The notes beneath the pieces were generated by a model. The model searched no databases. It was not told where the DNA came from and was given only the letters and a program-made list of their open reading frames with translations. Positions 35,666 to 44,924 of a stretch of 64,000 nucleotides of DNA are shown piece after piece. The stretch covers positions 326-64,325 of the forward strand of contig JANXAF010000006.1 of NCBI GenBank assembly GCA_025062045.1. The letters run 5' to 3'. How positions within the stretch are numbered: position 1 is the first letter of the stretch; each line of letters opens with the position of its first letter. Origin of the DNA: Thermodesulfobacteriota bacterium. Its GTDB lineage: Bacteria; Desulfobacterota; Syntrophorhabdia; Syntrophorhabdales; JANXAF01. Position numbers and translations under genes: made by a program.

Positions 35666-37131
35666 CCAATTACCTCCCGCATCTTCTGTTTCCAGTGCTC
35701 AATTTCTTCTTTAGTTATCACATCTATGCTTCCTCCCTGAAAGTGGCCTTTCGTATCACCCATTTTCTCTTCGATCCAACCCTCTATTTCAAGATACAAG
35801 GATTTGAGTGCCTCTTTTACATCCTCTGCCGGATTCCAAAGCCCCCTTTCCATAGCCTCAAGTAATCTTCGCGCAATCTCTTCCATGGCATAAGGATTGT
35901 GCTCCTCGAAAAATCTTCGGTTTTCCGCGTCTAAGAGAAAAGTTTTTGTGATTTCATCGAAAATCCAGTCGTCGACTTCTCTTGTAGTAGCTTCCCACCC
36001 GTATACTCTTCCTATCCTTTTCGAAATGTCAGAAGCACCTTTGTAGCCATGTCTTTTCATTCCTTCTATCCATTTGGGATTTAGCAATTTAGTTCTCACA
36101 ATCCTTCTTATCTCATCTGACAGGCTTCTCACATCCACATGTTCGGGATTTCTGGTATCACCGTAATAGGTCTTGACGTCTTTGCCACTTAGAGATCTAG
36201 CAGCTACGGTTATTCCTCCATGGGCGCCGAAATAGCAACAGCACCCAAAAAGATCGTACTCATCTGAAACTACCTTGTTATAGGTCAGGTCAACGCTTTT
36301 TAAGACGTTGGCCAATTCTTTGTGTTTTTTTTCACCCCATATTCCTTTACCGTATGCATATCCGTTCCAGTAAAGAAAAACCTCTGCCAGATCTTTTTCT
36401 TCTTTCCATGCAGATGCGTATACCGCAAGCTGGGTGCCTGCCTGGTAAGTGCCAGGCATAGAACAAAAGATCCGTAAAGTAGCAGAACGGAGATCTCCCC
36501 CATTGTGGGAAAGTTGTTCAAGCGCATGTTTTCTCACAAAATTTAAATCTTCCGGCTCATCGAGTCTAGCGACTTCCTGGATGGCTTCATCTAGGAGTTC
36601 TATGCACATGGGAAAATTGTCTCTTGTGATGCCCGACACCCTTATGGTCACATCGATTCTTGGCCTCTTAAGTTTGGATACTGGAATTACTTCAAAACCA
36701 TTTATTCTACCATTGCTAAGCCAGATGGGTCTTACACCAAGTAAAGAGAGAATCTGTCCCATGCCTTCTCCTTGAGCCCACATAATGTCAGAACACTGCC
36801 AGTAAATTGCCACATTTTCGGGGTAACGGCCTTCCTCATCAAGATATTTTCGTAGAAGCTTGTCCGCGAGAGCTTTTCCAACTTCGTAAGCGCTTGGAGT
36901 GGGTACTTTTAGGGGATCAAGGGAGTAAAAATTCCTTCCTGTCGGCAAAACGTCCTCACCCCCACGGGTTATAAGGCCTGAGGGACCGGCAGGAACATAA
37001 CCCCCAGATAGCGCATTGATTAAAGAATCGATCTCTTTTGATTCTCTGATTTTTTTGTCCAGCTCAAGTATTCTATTTTTTATTTCCTTCCAGTTTGGAT
37101 CGTTCCAGTCTATCCTTTCTAAGACGTCCAT
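35662..37131 (-). CDS. cobN: Cobaltochelatase CobN-type subunit, C-terminal half encoded separately
   Basis: The 489 residues match the C-terminal part of CobN/BchH-type large chelatase subunits. Segments include [25 protein letters not shown], split over about residues 47-71, then [20 protein letters not shown] and [19 protein letters not shown]. The ATG follows the TAG of the N-terminal half after two bases, and the Shine-Dalgarno GGAGGG overlaps that stop. The two frames differ, so this is a split into two translated genes, not a single stop mutation. Together the halves total 1282 residues, a normal CobN length. The chelatase inserts cobalt (possibly another metal) into a corrin-type ring with ATP. 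Confidence 0.9.
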   Translation of the reverse strand: MDVLERIDWNDPNWKEIKNRILELDKKIRESKEIDSLINALSGGYVPAGPSGLITRGGEDVLPTGRNFYSLDPLKVPTPSAYEVGKALADKLLRKYLDEEGRYPENVAIYWQCSDIMWAQGEGMGQILSLLGVRPIWLSNGRINGFEVIPVSKLKRPRIDVTIRVSGITRDNFPMCIELLDEAIQEVARLDEPEDLNFVRKHALEQLSHNGGDLRSATLRIFCSMPGTYQAGTQLAVYASAWKEEKDLAEVFLYWNGYAYGKGIWGEKKHKELANVLKSVDLTYNKVVSDEYDLFGCCCYFGAHGGITVAARSLSGKDVKTYYGDTRNPEHVDVRSLSDEIRRIVRTKLLNPKWIEGMKRHGYKGASDISKRIGRVYGWEATTREVDDWIFDEITKTFLLDAENRRFFEEHNPYAMEEIARRLLEAMERGLWNPAEDVKEALKSLYLEIEGWIEEKMGDTKGHFQGGSIDVITKEEIEHWKQKMREVIG

Positions 37132-37133
37132 CT

Positions 37134-39515
37134 CTATCCCTCCATCAATACTTCTCTTATAATCTCTTTTCCAAGTCTATCTATGTCTTCCAAAATAGCT
37201 CCATAGGATTTGCCGCTTTTTTTATCCACTTTCTCTGGGTTCGATATTAAATCTGAAAGATCATAACCGAGAATTTTCGCCACCTCCCGTCTTAGTGATA
37301 CTCTGCTTCCCGCGTCGTAACGCATAATGGAATAGATGAGGTTAACTTTTCTTTCTCCTTCGGGCAAGCACCCAAAGATGTGCATTCCGTCCTGGATCTG
37401 GGTGTTCCTTATAAGGGAGAGCTTACCATGTATTTCGCTTATGATCTCAGAAAAGTTTATGCGATGTAGATCTTCGTGCGAAAGCTTATCCAGAAAAACT
37501 CTCTTACCATCAAAGTTAACCATGATTTCTTTGTGAAGATTGGCTCTAAATAGTGTGTCTATTATCATGTGTTCTAGAACATGAATCCGAGCTGGCTCTT
37601 TATTCTGTGCTTCCTGATATTCTAGAAGTAACCTGTCAAGTTCTGAAAGCTCACTATAGAGGCCCCCTTCTTTTAGCACGGTTTGCATATGATCTATAAG
37701 AACCGCATAACTTCGCCTTTTCGCAATAGTTCCCTCAGGTGGGTTATCAGCATTGTATATGTACAGGTGCGGAACCGTATCTATGGCGATATCTGGCAAA
37801 CATGACTCTGAAAGACCCACACCTTTTCCAGGCAAAAATTCTAGATTTCCGTGCGTACCCACATGGATTACCACATGTGCCCTATATTCCCGCGATATCC
37901 ACCTATAAGTGGCAAGATAGTGGTGGGGGGGAGGGGTGTCAGGATCGTGGAGGATTCTACAGACTTGACCATCGCAACGGGAGCCCGCACAGCCCCTTTT
38001 GGGCTGGACCATAACTAGAGCATTTCCGAAACTCACCCCTGTTATTACGATCTTTCCGTTGTAAAGCATAGCAGGTGGAATACCATTTCTGTATTCACCC
38101 GGGGGCTCTCCCCACGACTCAATTATCCGTGTTCTAGTCTTTTCAGGAAGCTCGTAGAACCATTCTAAGTATTTAGACTTCTCAACAAAGGCCAGAGCAC
38201 CGCCTTTTTCGACTATTTCTTCAACTGTAGTCCACCTGAACTCTGATATAGCTTTTTTCGACATTATCAAATCGATAAGAGCTTTTCCACTTTCCGGAGG
38301 TTTAACTTCGTAGCCAGCCTCCTTTAAACTCTTTAGTATTTTGGCGACGCTCTCCAAACTATCAAGATGCGCTGCTGAACCGACCGTTGCTTCGACCGAC
38401 GCACAAGGATTGTTATGAAGAACAAAGACCATCCTCCTCTGTTTCACAGGGGTTCTTCTGAGCTCAATCCACCTTGAAATTCTGTCTACAAGTTTTTTTA
38501 TCCTCTCCTCAACGGGTGCTTTTCTCCTTTCAAATTCTTTTTCGTCTTTCTGGGTAGAAATCAGAATCGGCTCTATAACTCCCTCAAACTCTGGAAGAGC
38601 CACACTCCACGCAACATCCATTCCTAACTCCCTTTCTTCCCACTCCTCCTGTGTCATATAGTAAGATCCCAGGGGGGAAAGAACAGGCACATTTAACTTT
38701 TTTAAAATTTCCACACCATACGAAGTGATTTCAGTGCTTTCCCTTTTCTTTTCGCGACTTGCACCTAAGAAAAACGAGATAAGTTTTACAAAAAGATCGA
38801 TTCTGGATTGACCGTTTCCGTCTATAAACCACTCTAAGATCAAATCTCCAGTGGCTTTCGTTTTCAAACTTTCATCCTTTATTGAGTATGCAAACCCTGA
38901 TATGACGTTGAATCCCCTTTTCTCCAGCTCAGTTATGAGTAAATCTTCCACCTCTGTGTTCTTATTTACCCAGTAGTACCTCGAAAATATAATTCCGACT
39001 GTTGGACCTATTTTTGGACGATACCACTCAAGGTATTCCTGTACATTGGTGAAAATCACTGGAGACCTGGGATGATAAAGTCCCTCATAGGGCACATATT
39101 CCGGTTCTTCGTATGACACATTAAGTTCAAAAAGGCTGGAAACCAAAAACAAAAGCATATTTGTTAGATTCTTTTCACCGTTCATCACTAAATAGGTATA
39201 CGCCTTTGTCATGACCTCTGGGTCCACATTCGATAAAGTCCAGTAAGATGGGTCATGTCCGAGATAGAGGATCCTTGAAGCTTTTTTTCTTTCTTTTATT
39301 TTCTTTTCAATCTCTTCCCAAAAGGCTTCGCTCGATCTATAACAGAAGATAATGTCGGCCTCATCTAACTCCTTTAACACCCTCTTTAGATAGGTCGGGT
39401 CTTGTTCGAGTACCCGTGAGGAGTACACAGAAACCGGAAAAAGCTTTATGTTTTTGGAAGCTTTATGAAGCATATTGTAGTAACTCTGCCAGACCACTGC
39501 GACAACTCTGACCAT
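37134..39515 (-). CDS. cobN: Cobaltochelatase CobN-type subunit, N-terminal half encoded separately
   Basis: This 793-residue product is the N-terminal two thirds of the CobN large subunit. The diagnostic segments are HNNPCASVEATVGSAAHLDS, GVSFGNALVMVQPKRGCAGS, DPDTPPPHHYLATYRWI and VIHVGTHGNLEFLPGKGVGL. The last two include histidines conserved in CobN/BchH and implicated in metal or tetrapyrrole binding. It ends cleanly at a domain boundary with GKEIIREVLMEG. The C-terminal part is a separate gene starting two bases later in another frame. It follows the ABC ATPase gene by nine bases in one minus-strand unit. Confidence 0.92.
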   Translation of the reverse strand: MVRVVAVVWQSYYNMLHKASKNIKLFPVSVYSSRVLEQDPTYLKRVLKELDEADIIFCYRSSEAFWEEIEKKIKERKKASRILYLGHDPSYWTLSNVDPEVMTKAYTYLVMNGEKNLTNMLLFLVSSLFELNVSYEEPEYVPYEGLYHPRSPVIFTNVQEYLEWYRPKIGPTVGIIFSRYYWVNKNTEVEDLLITELEKRGFNVISGFAYSIKDESLKTKATGDLILEWFIDGNGQSRIDLFVKLISFFLGASREKKRESTEITSYGVEILKKLNVPVLSPLGSYYMTQEEWEERELGMDVAWSVALPEFEGVIEPILISTQKDEKEFERRKAPVEERIKKLVDRISRWIELRRTPVKQRRMVFVLHNNPCASVEATVGSAAHLDSLESVAKILKSLKEAGYEVKPPESGKALIDLIMSKKAISEFRWTTVEEIVEKGGALAFVEKSKYLEWFYELPEKTRTRIIESWGEPPGEYRNGIPPAMLYNGKIVITGVSFGNALVMVQPKRGCAGSRCDGQVCRILHDPDTPPPHHYLATYRWISREYRAHVVIHVGTHGNLEFLPGKGVGLSESCLPDIAIDTVPHLYIYNADNPPEGTIAKRRSYAVLIDHMQTVLKEGGLYSELSELDRLLLEYQEAQNKEPARIHVLEHMIIDTLFRANLHKEIMVNFDGKRVFLDKLSHEDLHRINFSEIISEIHGKLSLIRNTQIQDGMHIFGCLPEGERKVNLIYSIMRYDAGSRVSLRREVAKILGYDLSDLISNPEKVDKKSGKSYGAILEDIDRLGKEIIREVLMEG

Positions 39516-39524
39516 TTGTACCTC

Positions 39525-40307
39525 CTATATACTAGGGTATACGAGTCTTTGTTCGCCAACTGAGACAACTTTAGCCTCTATTCCGTAAACAGCTCTTATA
39601 ACATCTGGAGTTATAACATCTTTGGAAGGACCTTCCGCTATCTTTACGCCTGAATTTATCACTATCGTCTTGTCTGTAAGAAGAAGGGCAAGGTTTGGAT
39701 CATGAAGCGTCATAATGACGGTTAAGCTTTGTCTCAAGGCAAGCTCTCTTACCCGTTTTAAGATCTCAATTTGGTTTTTAAAATCGAGGTGGCTTGTGGG
39801 TTCATCAAGGAGCATACAGGGTGCATCCTGAGCCAGGGCCCTGGCAACTAAGGATAGCTGACGTTCTCCTCCGCTGATTTGTGTGTAAGGAACGTCCTTC
39901 AAATATTCTATCCCTACCATTTTTATCGCCTGTAAAGCTATCTCAAAATCCTTATGCTTAGGAACAGAAAAGAGCCCCACGTAGCTAGTTCTGCCCAAAA
40001 GAACGACGTCTAGAACACTGTAGGGAAATGTGGGGTAGTGATCTTGAAATACGAAAGAGAATAGCTTTGCCCTTTCCTTTACTGTGAGTTTATCAACGTT
40101 TTTACCCTCAAAGGTTATGCTACCTTTTTGGCACTTCCACAAACCGCATATACATTTTAAAAGAGTAGTCTTTCCAGAACCATTTGGGCCAAGGATAGCT
40201 GTAACTGTGCCCCTTTCTGCTTCAAAGCTTATCCCCTTGAGCACCTCTGCGCCTTGTTTTTTGTGCTTGAAATGCACATCTTCAACTCTCAACGTTACTT
40301 TCCCCAA
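39525..40307 (-). CDS. ABC transporter ATP-binding protein, BtuD/FecE type
   Basis: This is the ATPase of a vitamin B12/iron-chelate importer. The 260-residue protein has Walker A LGPNGSGKTTLLKC (about 35-48), the Q-loop FVFQDHYPTFPYS, the signature SGGERQLSLVARALAQD and Walker B CMLLDEPTSHLD with the switch histidine in MTLHDPNLAL. The start appears to be TTG at 40307, with GAGGTG very close upstream. A second TTG at 40292 with GGGG nine bases before it is possible. It overlaps the permease gene by 13 bases. Confidence 0.93.
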   Translation of the reverse strand: MGKVTLRVEDVHFKHKKQGAEVLKGISFEAERGTVTAILGPNGSGKTTLLKCICGLWKCQKGSITFEGKNVDKLTVKERAKLFSFVFQDHYPTFPYSVLDVVLLGRTSYVGLFSVPKHKDFEIALQAIKMVGIEYLKDVPYTQISGGERQLSLVARALAQDAPCMLLDEPTSHLDFKNQIEILKRVRELALRQSLTVIMTLHDPNLALLLTDKTIVINSGVKIAEGPSKDVITPDVIRAVYGIEAKVVSVGEQRLVYPSI

Positions 40308-41356
40308 GTCACCTCACGTCCTCTCTTCATAAGGTAAACAAAGAAAGGTGCGCCTGTAAGAGCCGTAACTATTCCTACGGGGATGTCAAAACCGGTAATG
40401 CTCCGAGACACGGTATCTGCTCCAATCATGAATGCGGCTCCGAGGCAGAGACTAAGTGGAAATAGCACCCTGTGGTCTGGTCCAACGAGCATCCGTACGA
40501 GATGGGGAACCATAAGCCCTACCCATCCTATTATCCCACATAGCGAAGTAGAAACTGCTGTTGCGAATGTGGATAACGCAATAAAAAGAAAACGTTCCCT
40601 TTTTACGTTAACACCTAAAGCTAAAGCTTCTTCGTCGCCCATGCTCATAGCGTTTAACCTCCATCTCATAAGGAAAGCAGGGAGAACACCGAGGACGATG
40701 CCGCAAGACCCAATCCATACCGATCTCCAATCAGACAGAGAGAAACTTCCCATAAGCCAAAAAACAATCGCTTGAAGCCTATGAGGGTCCACGAGGAACT
40801 TAATGATTGATACAAGCGCGGTAAAAAAAGCAGAAACAACTACACCCGAAAGAATAAGCGCCAGTCTCGGCACATCCTCCTGGGTTTTGGATATTCCATA
40901 AGCAAGCCCTACAGCTATTAAAGCAAAAATAAAAGCCATCATCTGCAAAGGTAGAAAATCAAAAAACCCGATCGTTATGGCACACCCAAGTGCGGCTCCG
41001 GCCGATATTCCAAGTATAAATGGATCTACGAGCGGATTACGGAATATACCCTGTAGGCAAACACCGGCGGAAGAGAGGGAACAACCCACAATCCCCGCAA
41101 GTAGAATCCTTGGCATTCTAATATCCATTATTATGGTTTTTTCCGGAGTATCGCCAAGTCCATAGATCGAAAAGATCTCATCAAGAATTACTTTTATCAC
41201 CAGATGATAATCGACATTATACGCTCCCGAAAAGATAGCCACGATGGCAGTAATGATTGGAGATAGAATGACTGCTCCAACCTTAATTACTTTCGTGTAC
41301 TGAGATAATCTTGTACGGCAGTCCAAAAACTGCCCTGTAAAATCCGTCCGTAACAT
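40295..41356 (-). CDS. ABC transporter permease, BtuC/FecCD family
   Basis: This inner-membrane channel subunit belongs to a corrinoid, siderophore or haem importer. About 350 residues form roughly ten helices. Family hallmarks are MDIRMPRILLAGIVGCSLSS, GIFRNPLVDPFILGISAGAA, WLMGSFSL, GIIGWVGLMVPHLVRM and DIPVGIVTALTGAPFFVYLM. The start is uncertain. I use ATG 41356; TTG 41362 just before it and TTG 41323 (with AGGG upstream) are alternatives. All lie inside the end of the binding-protein gene. The first 30 residues lack conservation, which favours a later start. Confidence 0.92.
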   Translation of the reverse strand: MLRTDFTGQFLDCRTRLSQYTKVIKVGAVILSPIITAIVAIFSGAYNVDYHLVIKVILDEIFSIYGLGDTPEKTIIMDIRMPRILLAGIVGCSLSSAGVCLQGIFRNPLVDPFILGISAGAALGCAITIGFFDFLPLQMMAFIFALIAVGLAYGISKTQEDVPRLALILSGVVVSAFFTALVSIIKFLVDPHRLQAIVFWLMGSFSLSDWRSVWIGSCGIVLGVLPAFLMRWRLNAMSMGDEEALALGVNVKRERFLFIALSTFATAVSTSLCGIIGWVGLMVPHLVRMLVGPDHRVLFPLSLCLGAAFMIGADTVSRSITGFDIPVGIVTALTGAPFFVYLMKRGREVTWGK

Positions 41357-42284
41357 CTTCAAAATTAATATCTTTAAAAAGTTCTGGATAGATCCTTACC
41401 GCAATGTAAAGCACATTGGGAGCAAGTCTCGGTGACCACGTGGACCATCTAGGAAGCTTATAAACTTTACCTTCTCTTACGGCCTTTATGCTTCTCCACT
41501 GGGGATTCGTAAGAATCGATTCCCTATCGTAGCGCGCTGATCCCCAGATAAATATTACATCCGGATTCCACTCAATCAGTTTCTCAATAGAAACATCCAC
41601 ACTCCTCTGCTTTATATGGCCTGCCACGTTTATTCCGCCAGCAAGTGCCAACATCTCATTTGTTACACCTATTCCACCAGAAACCCTAGTAGGACTGCTT
41701 CCAAGATGCACAACCTTTTTTCGCTGTGGATGCGGTACTTTATTGATCCTTGTGCTAATTCGGGACAAAAACTCGTTCATTATTTTTACGACTTCTTCAC
41801 TCCTCTCTTCTTTTCCAAATAGAAGCCCGTGCATCTTTATATCGCTTACCAGCTCGTTTAGGCTTTCCGGATATATGCCTATGACTTTAATTCCTTTGCT
41901 CTGGATAAAACTTATGATATTTTCGTTCACCGTCCAGGTTATCAAAACATCTGGTCTAAGTTTTAGGACGTTCTCCACACTTATATCTGAACCCGTGCCA
42001 ATAACTGGCTTCCTAAGTAGGGGATTCAGACTGTAAAAGGCTTTATAGACGCTACAGATTTCATCCGCCCAGCGCGACACCCCTACGACCTGATCCCAAA
42101 TGTTAAGAGCTGGAATAAGTTCGTATGATATTACAATTATCGCCCTTTTCACCGGAACTTCAACCTCGACTCTCCTTCCTAGTTTATCGACGACTGTTAC
42201 TGTCTTGCCAGAGGAAGGAGCGCTAAATAAAAGTAATGCCGCAAAAAGAAAAGCTAAAACTTTAGTGTCAATTCTGTGAACCAT
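41283..42284 (-). CDS. Periplasmic substrate-binding protein, BtuF/FepB family
   Basis: The 333-residue precursor has a signal peptide (about 1-26, ending SAPSSGK) and a class III binding-protein fold. It has KTVTVVDKLGRRVEVEVPVKR at the N terminus, split by a backbone helix typical of the group, and LRPDVLITWT and WNPDVIFIWG segments. Together with the permease and ATPase it imports a corrinoid, siderophore or metal chelate delivered by the TonB receptor gene upstream, which it overlaps by 31 bases. Clustering with cobaltochelatase genes favours a cobalt compound or corrinoid, but this cannot be decided from sequence. Confidence 0.9.
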   Translation of the reverse strand: MVHRIDTKVLAFLFAALLLFSAPSSGKTVTVVDKLGRRVEVEVPVKRAIIVISYELIPALNIWDQVVGVSRWADEICSVYKAFYSLNPLLRKPVIGTGSDISVENVLKLRPDVLITWTVNENIISFIQSKGIKVIGIYPESLNELVSDIKMHGLLFGKEERSEEVVKIMNEFLSRISTRINKVPHPQRKKVVHLGSSPTRVSGGIGVTNEMLALAGGINVAGHIKQRSVDVSIEKLIEWNPDVIFIWGSARYDRESILTNPQWRSIKAVREGKVYKLPRWSTWSPRLAPNVLYIAVRIYPELFKDINFEDVTDGFYRAVFGLPYKIISVHESN

Positions 42285-44473
42285 GAGCGTCCGGGAGCCC
42301 TGTAGTAGTAATAGTACTTTCTGTTAAAGATGTTATCCATTGAGAGACTGAGTTTCGCGTACTTTGTTAGTTCATACGATACTTTTCCCTCTACGACAAA
42401 ATATGGATCGTAAGATCCATAAACGTTATTAACCCTGTCCCGGTTGTCATCTGTAGCGTAGACCTTATCTACGTATCTTCCGTAAAGTTTTAAAGACCAG
42501 GGGGATTTTTCAAAGTCTATACCCACGTTTCCAGTAAGATGGGGGGTATAGGTAAGCCTACATCCACGAGAAGCCGGGCTGGCCGGATTCTTTTTTATCT
42601 CACTATCAGTATATGTCATGTTTCCGTATATTTTTATCCACTTGCCCAGTTTTTGATCCGCCTGTATTTCAATGCCACGAGATTCTGCTTTTCCCACATT
42701 CACAAATTCAAAAAATTGGCTAGTTACGGCCCTCCGATAAATAAGGTCTTTCATATGGTTCTCGAAGTAAGTAAGCGAAATCCTTAATCCAGTTCGAAAT
42801 CTCCCCTCAAGACCTAAATCCCAAGAAAGGGTATATTCCGGATCGAGATAGGGATTACCTGCATAGGTAGTTCCAGCAGCAGTTGTCCATGTTCTATAAA
42901 GTTCGTACACGGTGGGTGGCCTAAATGCCCTGCCGATAGATCCCCTTAAAGTTGCAAATTCTGAGTGTTTGTACACAAAGGCTAACTTAGGACTAAACGA
43001 TGATGCGCTTTTTGCTGGATAGGCCTTCGGATACCCAAGCCTTCCGACATCATTTGCGTATCCATCGTACGTCTTCCAGAAGTCTTGTCTGAACCCAACA
43101 TAAAAGATGATCTTGTCCCCTATTGATATTTCGTCTTGTACAAAGAAAGCCAGAGTCCTATCTCTCCCCTCCGATTCATATTTGAGACCGGCTCTTGAAT
43201 CTTCGTCTCTCCAGTCTTTTAGGTAGTACTCTTTCGTATTGGCATGTCCCAACCTCCAAGAACCACCCAACGTAAATGTATGGTTTTTGAAAAGGGGAAA
43301 GCTGAACTGAACGTCACCCAAGTAAGCAGTAGAAGGTGTGTTTGAAACGTAGCCACACTCCTTCGGATCTGCGCCGCAACCAGCCCTCGTTGCTTGGGAT
43401 GAAGTTGTAACGTACCAGCTATCGGGTAATTGTAAAAGGGAAAGAGTCAGCTTCATCTTTAATTCGTCGCGAATTTTTGTCTCGAACCCTAAACTATACT
43501 GGTTCTGAATACCCCCTCCTCCTCCTGGAAGAAAAGTGTTTTCCCCTACTGTAACCCTGCCCACTGTATAACTCCATACAGGGTTTCCTTGCGCATCCCT
43601 AAGAAAGGTTTCGGGCTCGTCATAATCGTACCTATACCTATTCCTCCCAAAAGAGAGATTTATCTTACCGTCTTTTCCAAATTCATACTGAGCCTTGATC
43701 GTGATACTATCGTCCCACCACTCGTTATCTCCCCTGTGGCCTATAATGTATGCTGTCCTCCCTTCCCTCGTTCTCGTAACTTCATATCCTGTGATGTTTG
43801 CCGGTGGTTTAGTCGTCTGCACGTTCAAATCGGTTGGGTAACCGTCAGTTCCTTGCCAGCCATAACTTAAAAATAGGCTGAGTTTACCCAAGATCTTATC
43901 CCCATAGGAGACGTAAAATCTTCTCAAATCTTCCATTGCATCGTTCTTCTTCCATGCCGATCCGTACCCAGTCTTTAGCGTAAGCTCCTTTTTTTCGGGC
44001 ATCTTCGTGATAAAGTTTACAACCCCACCCATAGCGTATCCACCGTAGAGGGCAGAAAAAGGTCCTTTGACAACTTCAACCCTTTCGAGATCCTCGGGAT
44101 AGTATCCTCCCATTCTTACGCTTCCCGTATAGGCATTGTTAAGCGGTATCCCATTCATCAGGATAAGCGTCCTTTTCTGGTCTGGAATTCCCCTCAACGT
44201 TATTGATGAGAGTGTATCCATAAGACCCTTCCCTCTCCTCACGTATACTCCAGGAAGCTCGTTCAAAACCTCGTCTATGGTTAACGGCGACTTAATTTCG
44301 ATCTCACCTCTTGTCACAACATGGACACTGCCCGGTGCAATTTCGAGAGGGGTCTCTACTCTTGTTGCAGTCACAACAATCGGTTCGAGTCGCTCTTCCG
44401 TTTGACTAGTCGCATAAGGCACGAAAAAGCCAAAGATAAATAGAAAAAAGACACAGAGATTGACTTTTCCCAT
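42254..44473 (-). CDS. TonB-dependent outer-membrane receptor, BtuB-like
   Basis: The 739-residue precursor has a signal peptide (about 1-23) and a TonB box EPIVVTATR near the mature N terminus. The plug domain has VLNELPGVYVRRG, TLILMNGIPLNNAY and VVKGPFSALYGGYAMGGVVN. A 22-strand barrel follows, with GRAFRPPTVYELY and a terminal aromatic residue (ELTLKF). The ATG at 44473 is preceded by GGAGGAG; an open frame extends 20 codons further but lacks such a site. A plus-strand-independent minus promoter sits just upstream and the leader is only about 25 bases. There is thus no room for a cobalamin riboswitch. Confidence 0.94.
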   Translation of the reverse strand: MGKVNLCVFFLFIFGFFVPYATSQTEERLEPIVVTATRVETPLEIAPGSVHVVTRGEIEIKSPLTIDEVLNELPGVYVRRGKGLMDTLSSITLRGIPDQKRTLILMNGIPLNNAYTGSVRMGGYYPEDLERVEVVKGPFSALYGGYAMGGVVNFITKMPEKKELTLKTGYGSAWKKNDAMEDLRRFYVSYGDKILGKLSLFLSYGWQGTDGYPTDLNVQTTKPPANITGYEVTRTREGRTAYIIGHRGDNEWWDDSITIKAQYEFGKDGKINLSFGRNRYRYDYDEPETFLRDAQGNPVWSYTVGRVTVGENTFLPGGGGGIQNQYSLGFETKIRDELKMKLTLSLLQLPDSWYVTTSSQATRAGCGADPKECGYVSNTPSTAYLGDVQFSFPLFKNHTFTLGGSWRLGHANTKEYYLKDWRDEDSRAGLKYESEGRDRTLAFFVQDEISIGDKIIFYVGFRQDFWKTYDGYANDVGRLGYPKAYPAKSASSFSPKLAFVYKHSEFATLRGSIGRAFRPPTVYELYRTWTTAAGTTYAGNPYLDPEYTLSWDLGLEGRFRTGLRISLTYFENHMKDLIYRRAVTSQFFEFVNVGKAESRGIEIQADQKLGKWIKIYGNMTYTDSEIKKNPASPASRGCRLTYTPHLTGNVGIDFEKSPWSLKLYGRYVDKVYATDDNRDRVNNVYGSYDPYFVVEGKVSYELTKYAKLSLSMDNIFNRKYYYYYRAPGRSWFTELTLKF

Positions 44474-44504
44474 GGGCTCCTCCTTTGCTACGTTTAGGAG
44501 ATTA

Positions 44505-44533
44505 GTAATATCCATCTTAAGGTAGGTTGTCAA
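44505..44533 (-). promoter_or_regulatory. Promoter of the TonB receptor / cobaltochelatase island
   Basis: On the minus strand TTGACA (44533-44528) is followed by 17 bases and TATTAC (44510-44505). The start would lie near 44498. A T/A-rich GATTAT-GATTTT-GATTTT run lies directly upstream of the -35. Confidence 0.65.
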
Positions 44534-44567
44534 GAAAAATCAAAATCATAATCCACCAAGTAAAAGC

Positions 44568-44594
44568 GACCCTGTACAGGGCGGGTCTTTTTTT
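44568..44594 (+). terminator. Terminator-like hairpin in the gap upstream of the TonB receptor
   Basis: On the plus strand GACCC (44568-44572) pairs with GGGTC (44583-44587), followed by seven T residues. It encloses the palindrome CCTGTACAGG (44571-44580). It would terminate plus-strand transcription, yet no plus-strand gene ends here. It could end an unseen small RNA, or the palindrome could be an operator for the minus-strand promoter. Confidence 0.45.
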
Positions 44595-44924
44595 AATAAC
44601 ACTAAAAATCGATAAATGTTACAAACCAATATCTTTTCTTTGGGGGAGATGCCATAACTGTAATTCGGATCGGCCAGTTTTTAGCAAATTTATGGCTAGT
44701 TCTACGCTTATAAAAAAGCAATCAATAGGTCTTTTTCGTATTTGCATAATCGCCCTTTGAATCTCTCGAAACACATCTATGGATATCTTCCTGAAAAAAG
44801 GTAGGTTTTTTTGCGAAAGATAGATCCGATTTTAAAGTTAAAAGGCTTTACCGAAAGGATATACCTTAAAAAGGTTCTTTTTCGGGTCTATGTTAACCGC
44901 AATCGTAAAGAGAGAGAGTCAAAT
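44595..44924. other. Intergenic region without recognisable gene
   Basis: About 330 bases between the TonB receptor promoter and the end of the solute-binding-protein gene. I searched for a cobalamin riboswitch core on the minus strand and saw none. An inverted pair near 44840-44900 (AAAGGCTTTACC / AAAGGTTC-like) is imperfect. Nothing else stands out. Confidence 0.4.

Noticed and set aside
44535-44554. GATTAT-GATTTT-GATTTT on the minus strand as a Fur box
   Set aside because: Only a loose match to Fur hexamers, and placed just upstream of the -35, not over the promoter. Kept only as a remark.
44534-44924. Cobalamin riboswitch upstream of the TonB receptor
   Set aside because: No conserved core seen on the minus strand, and the predicted leader is too short.
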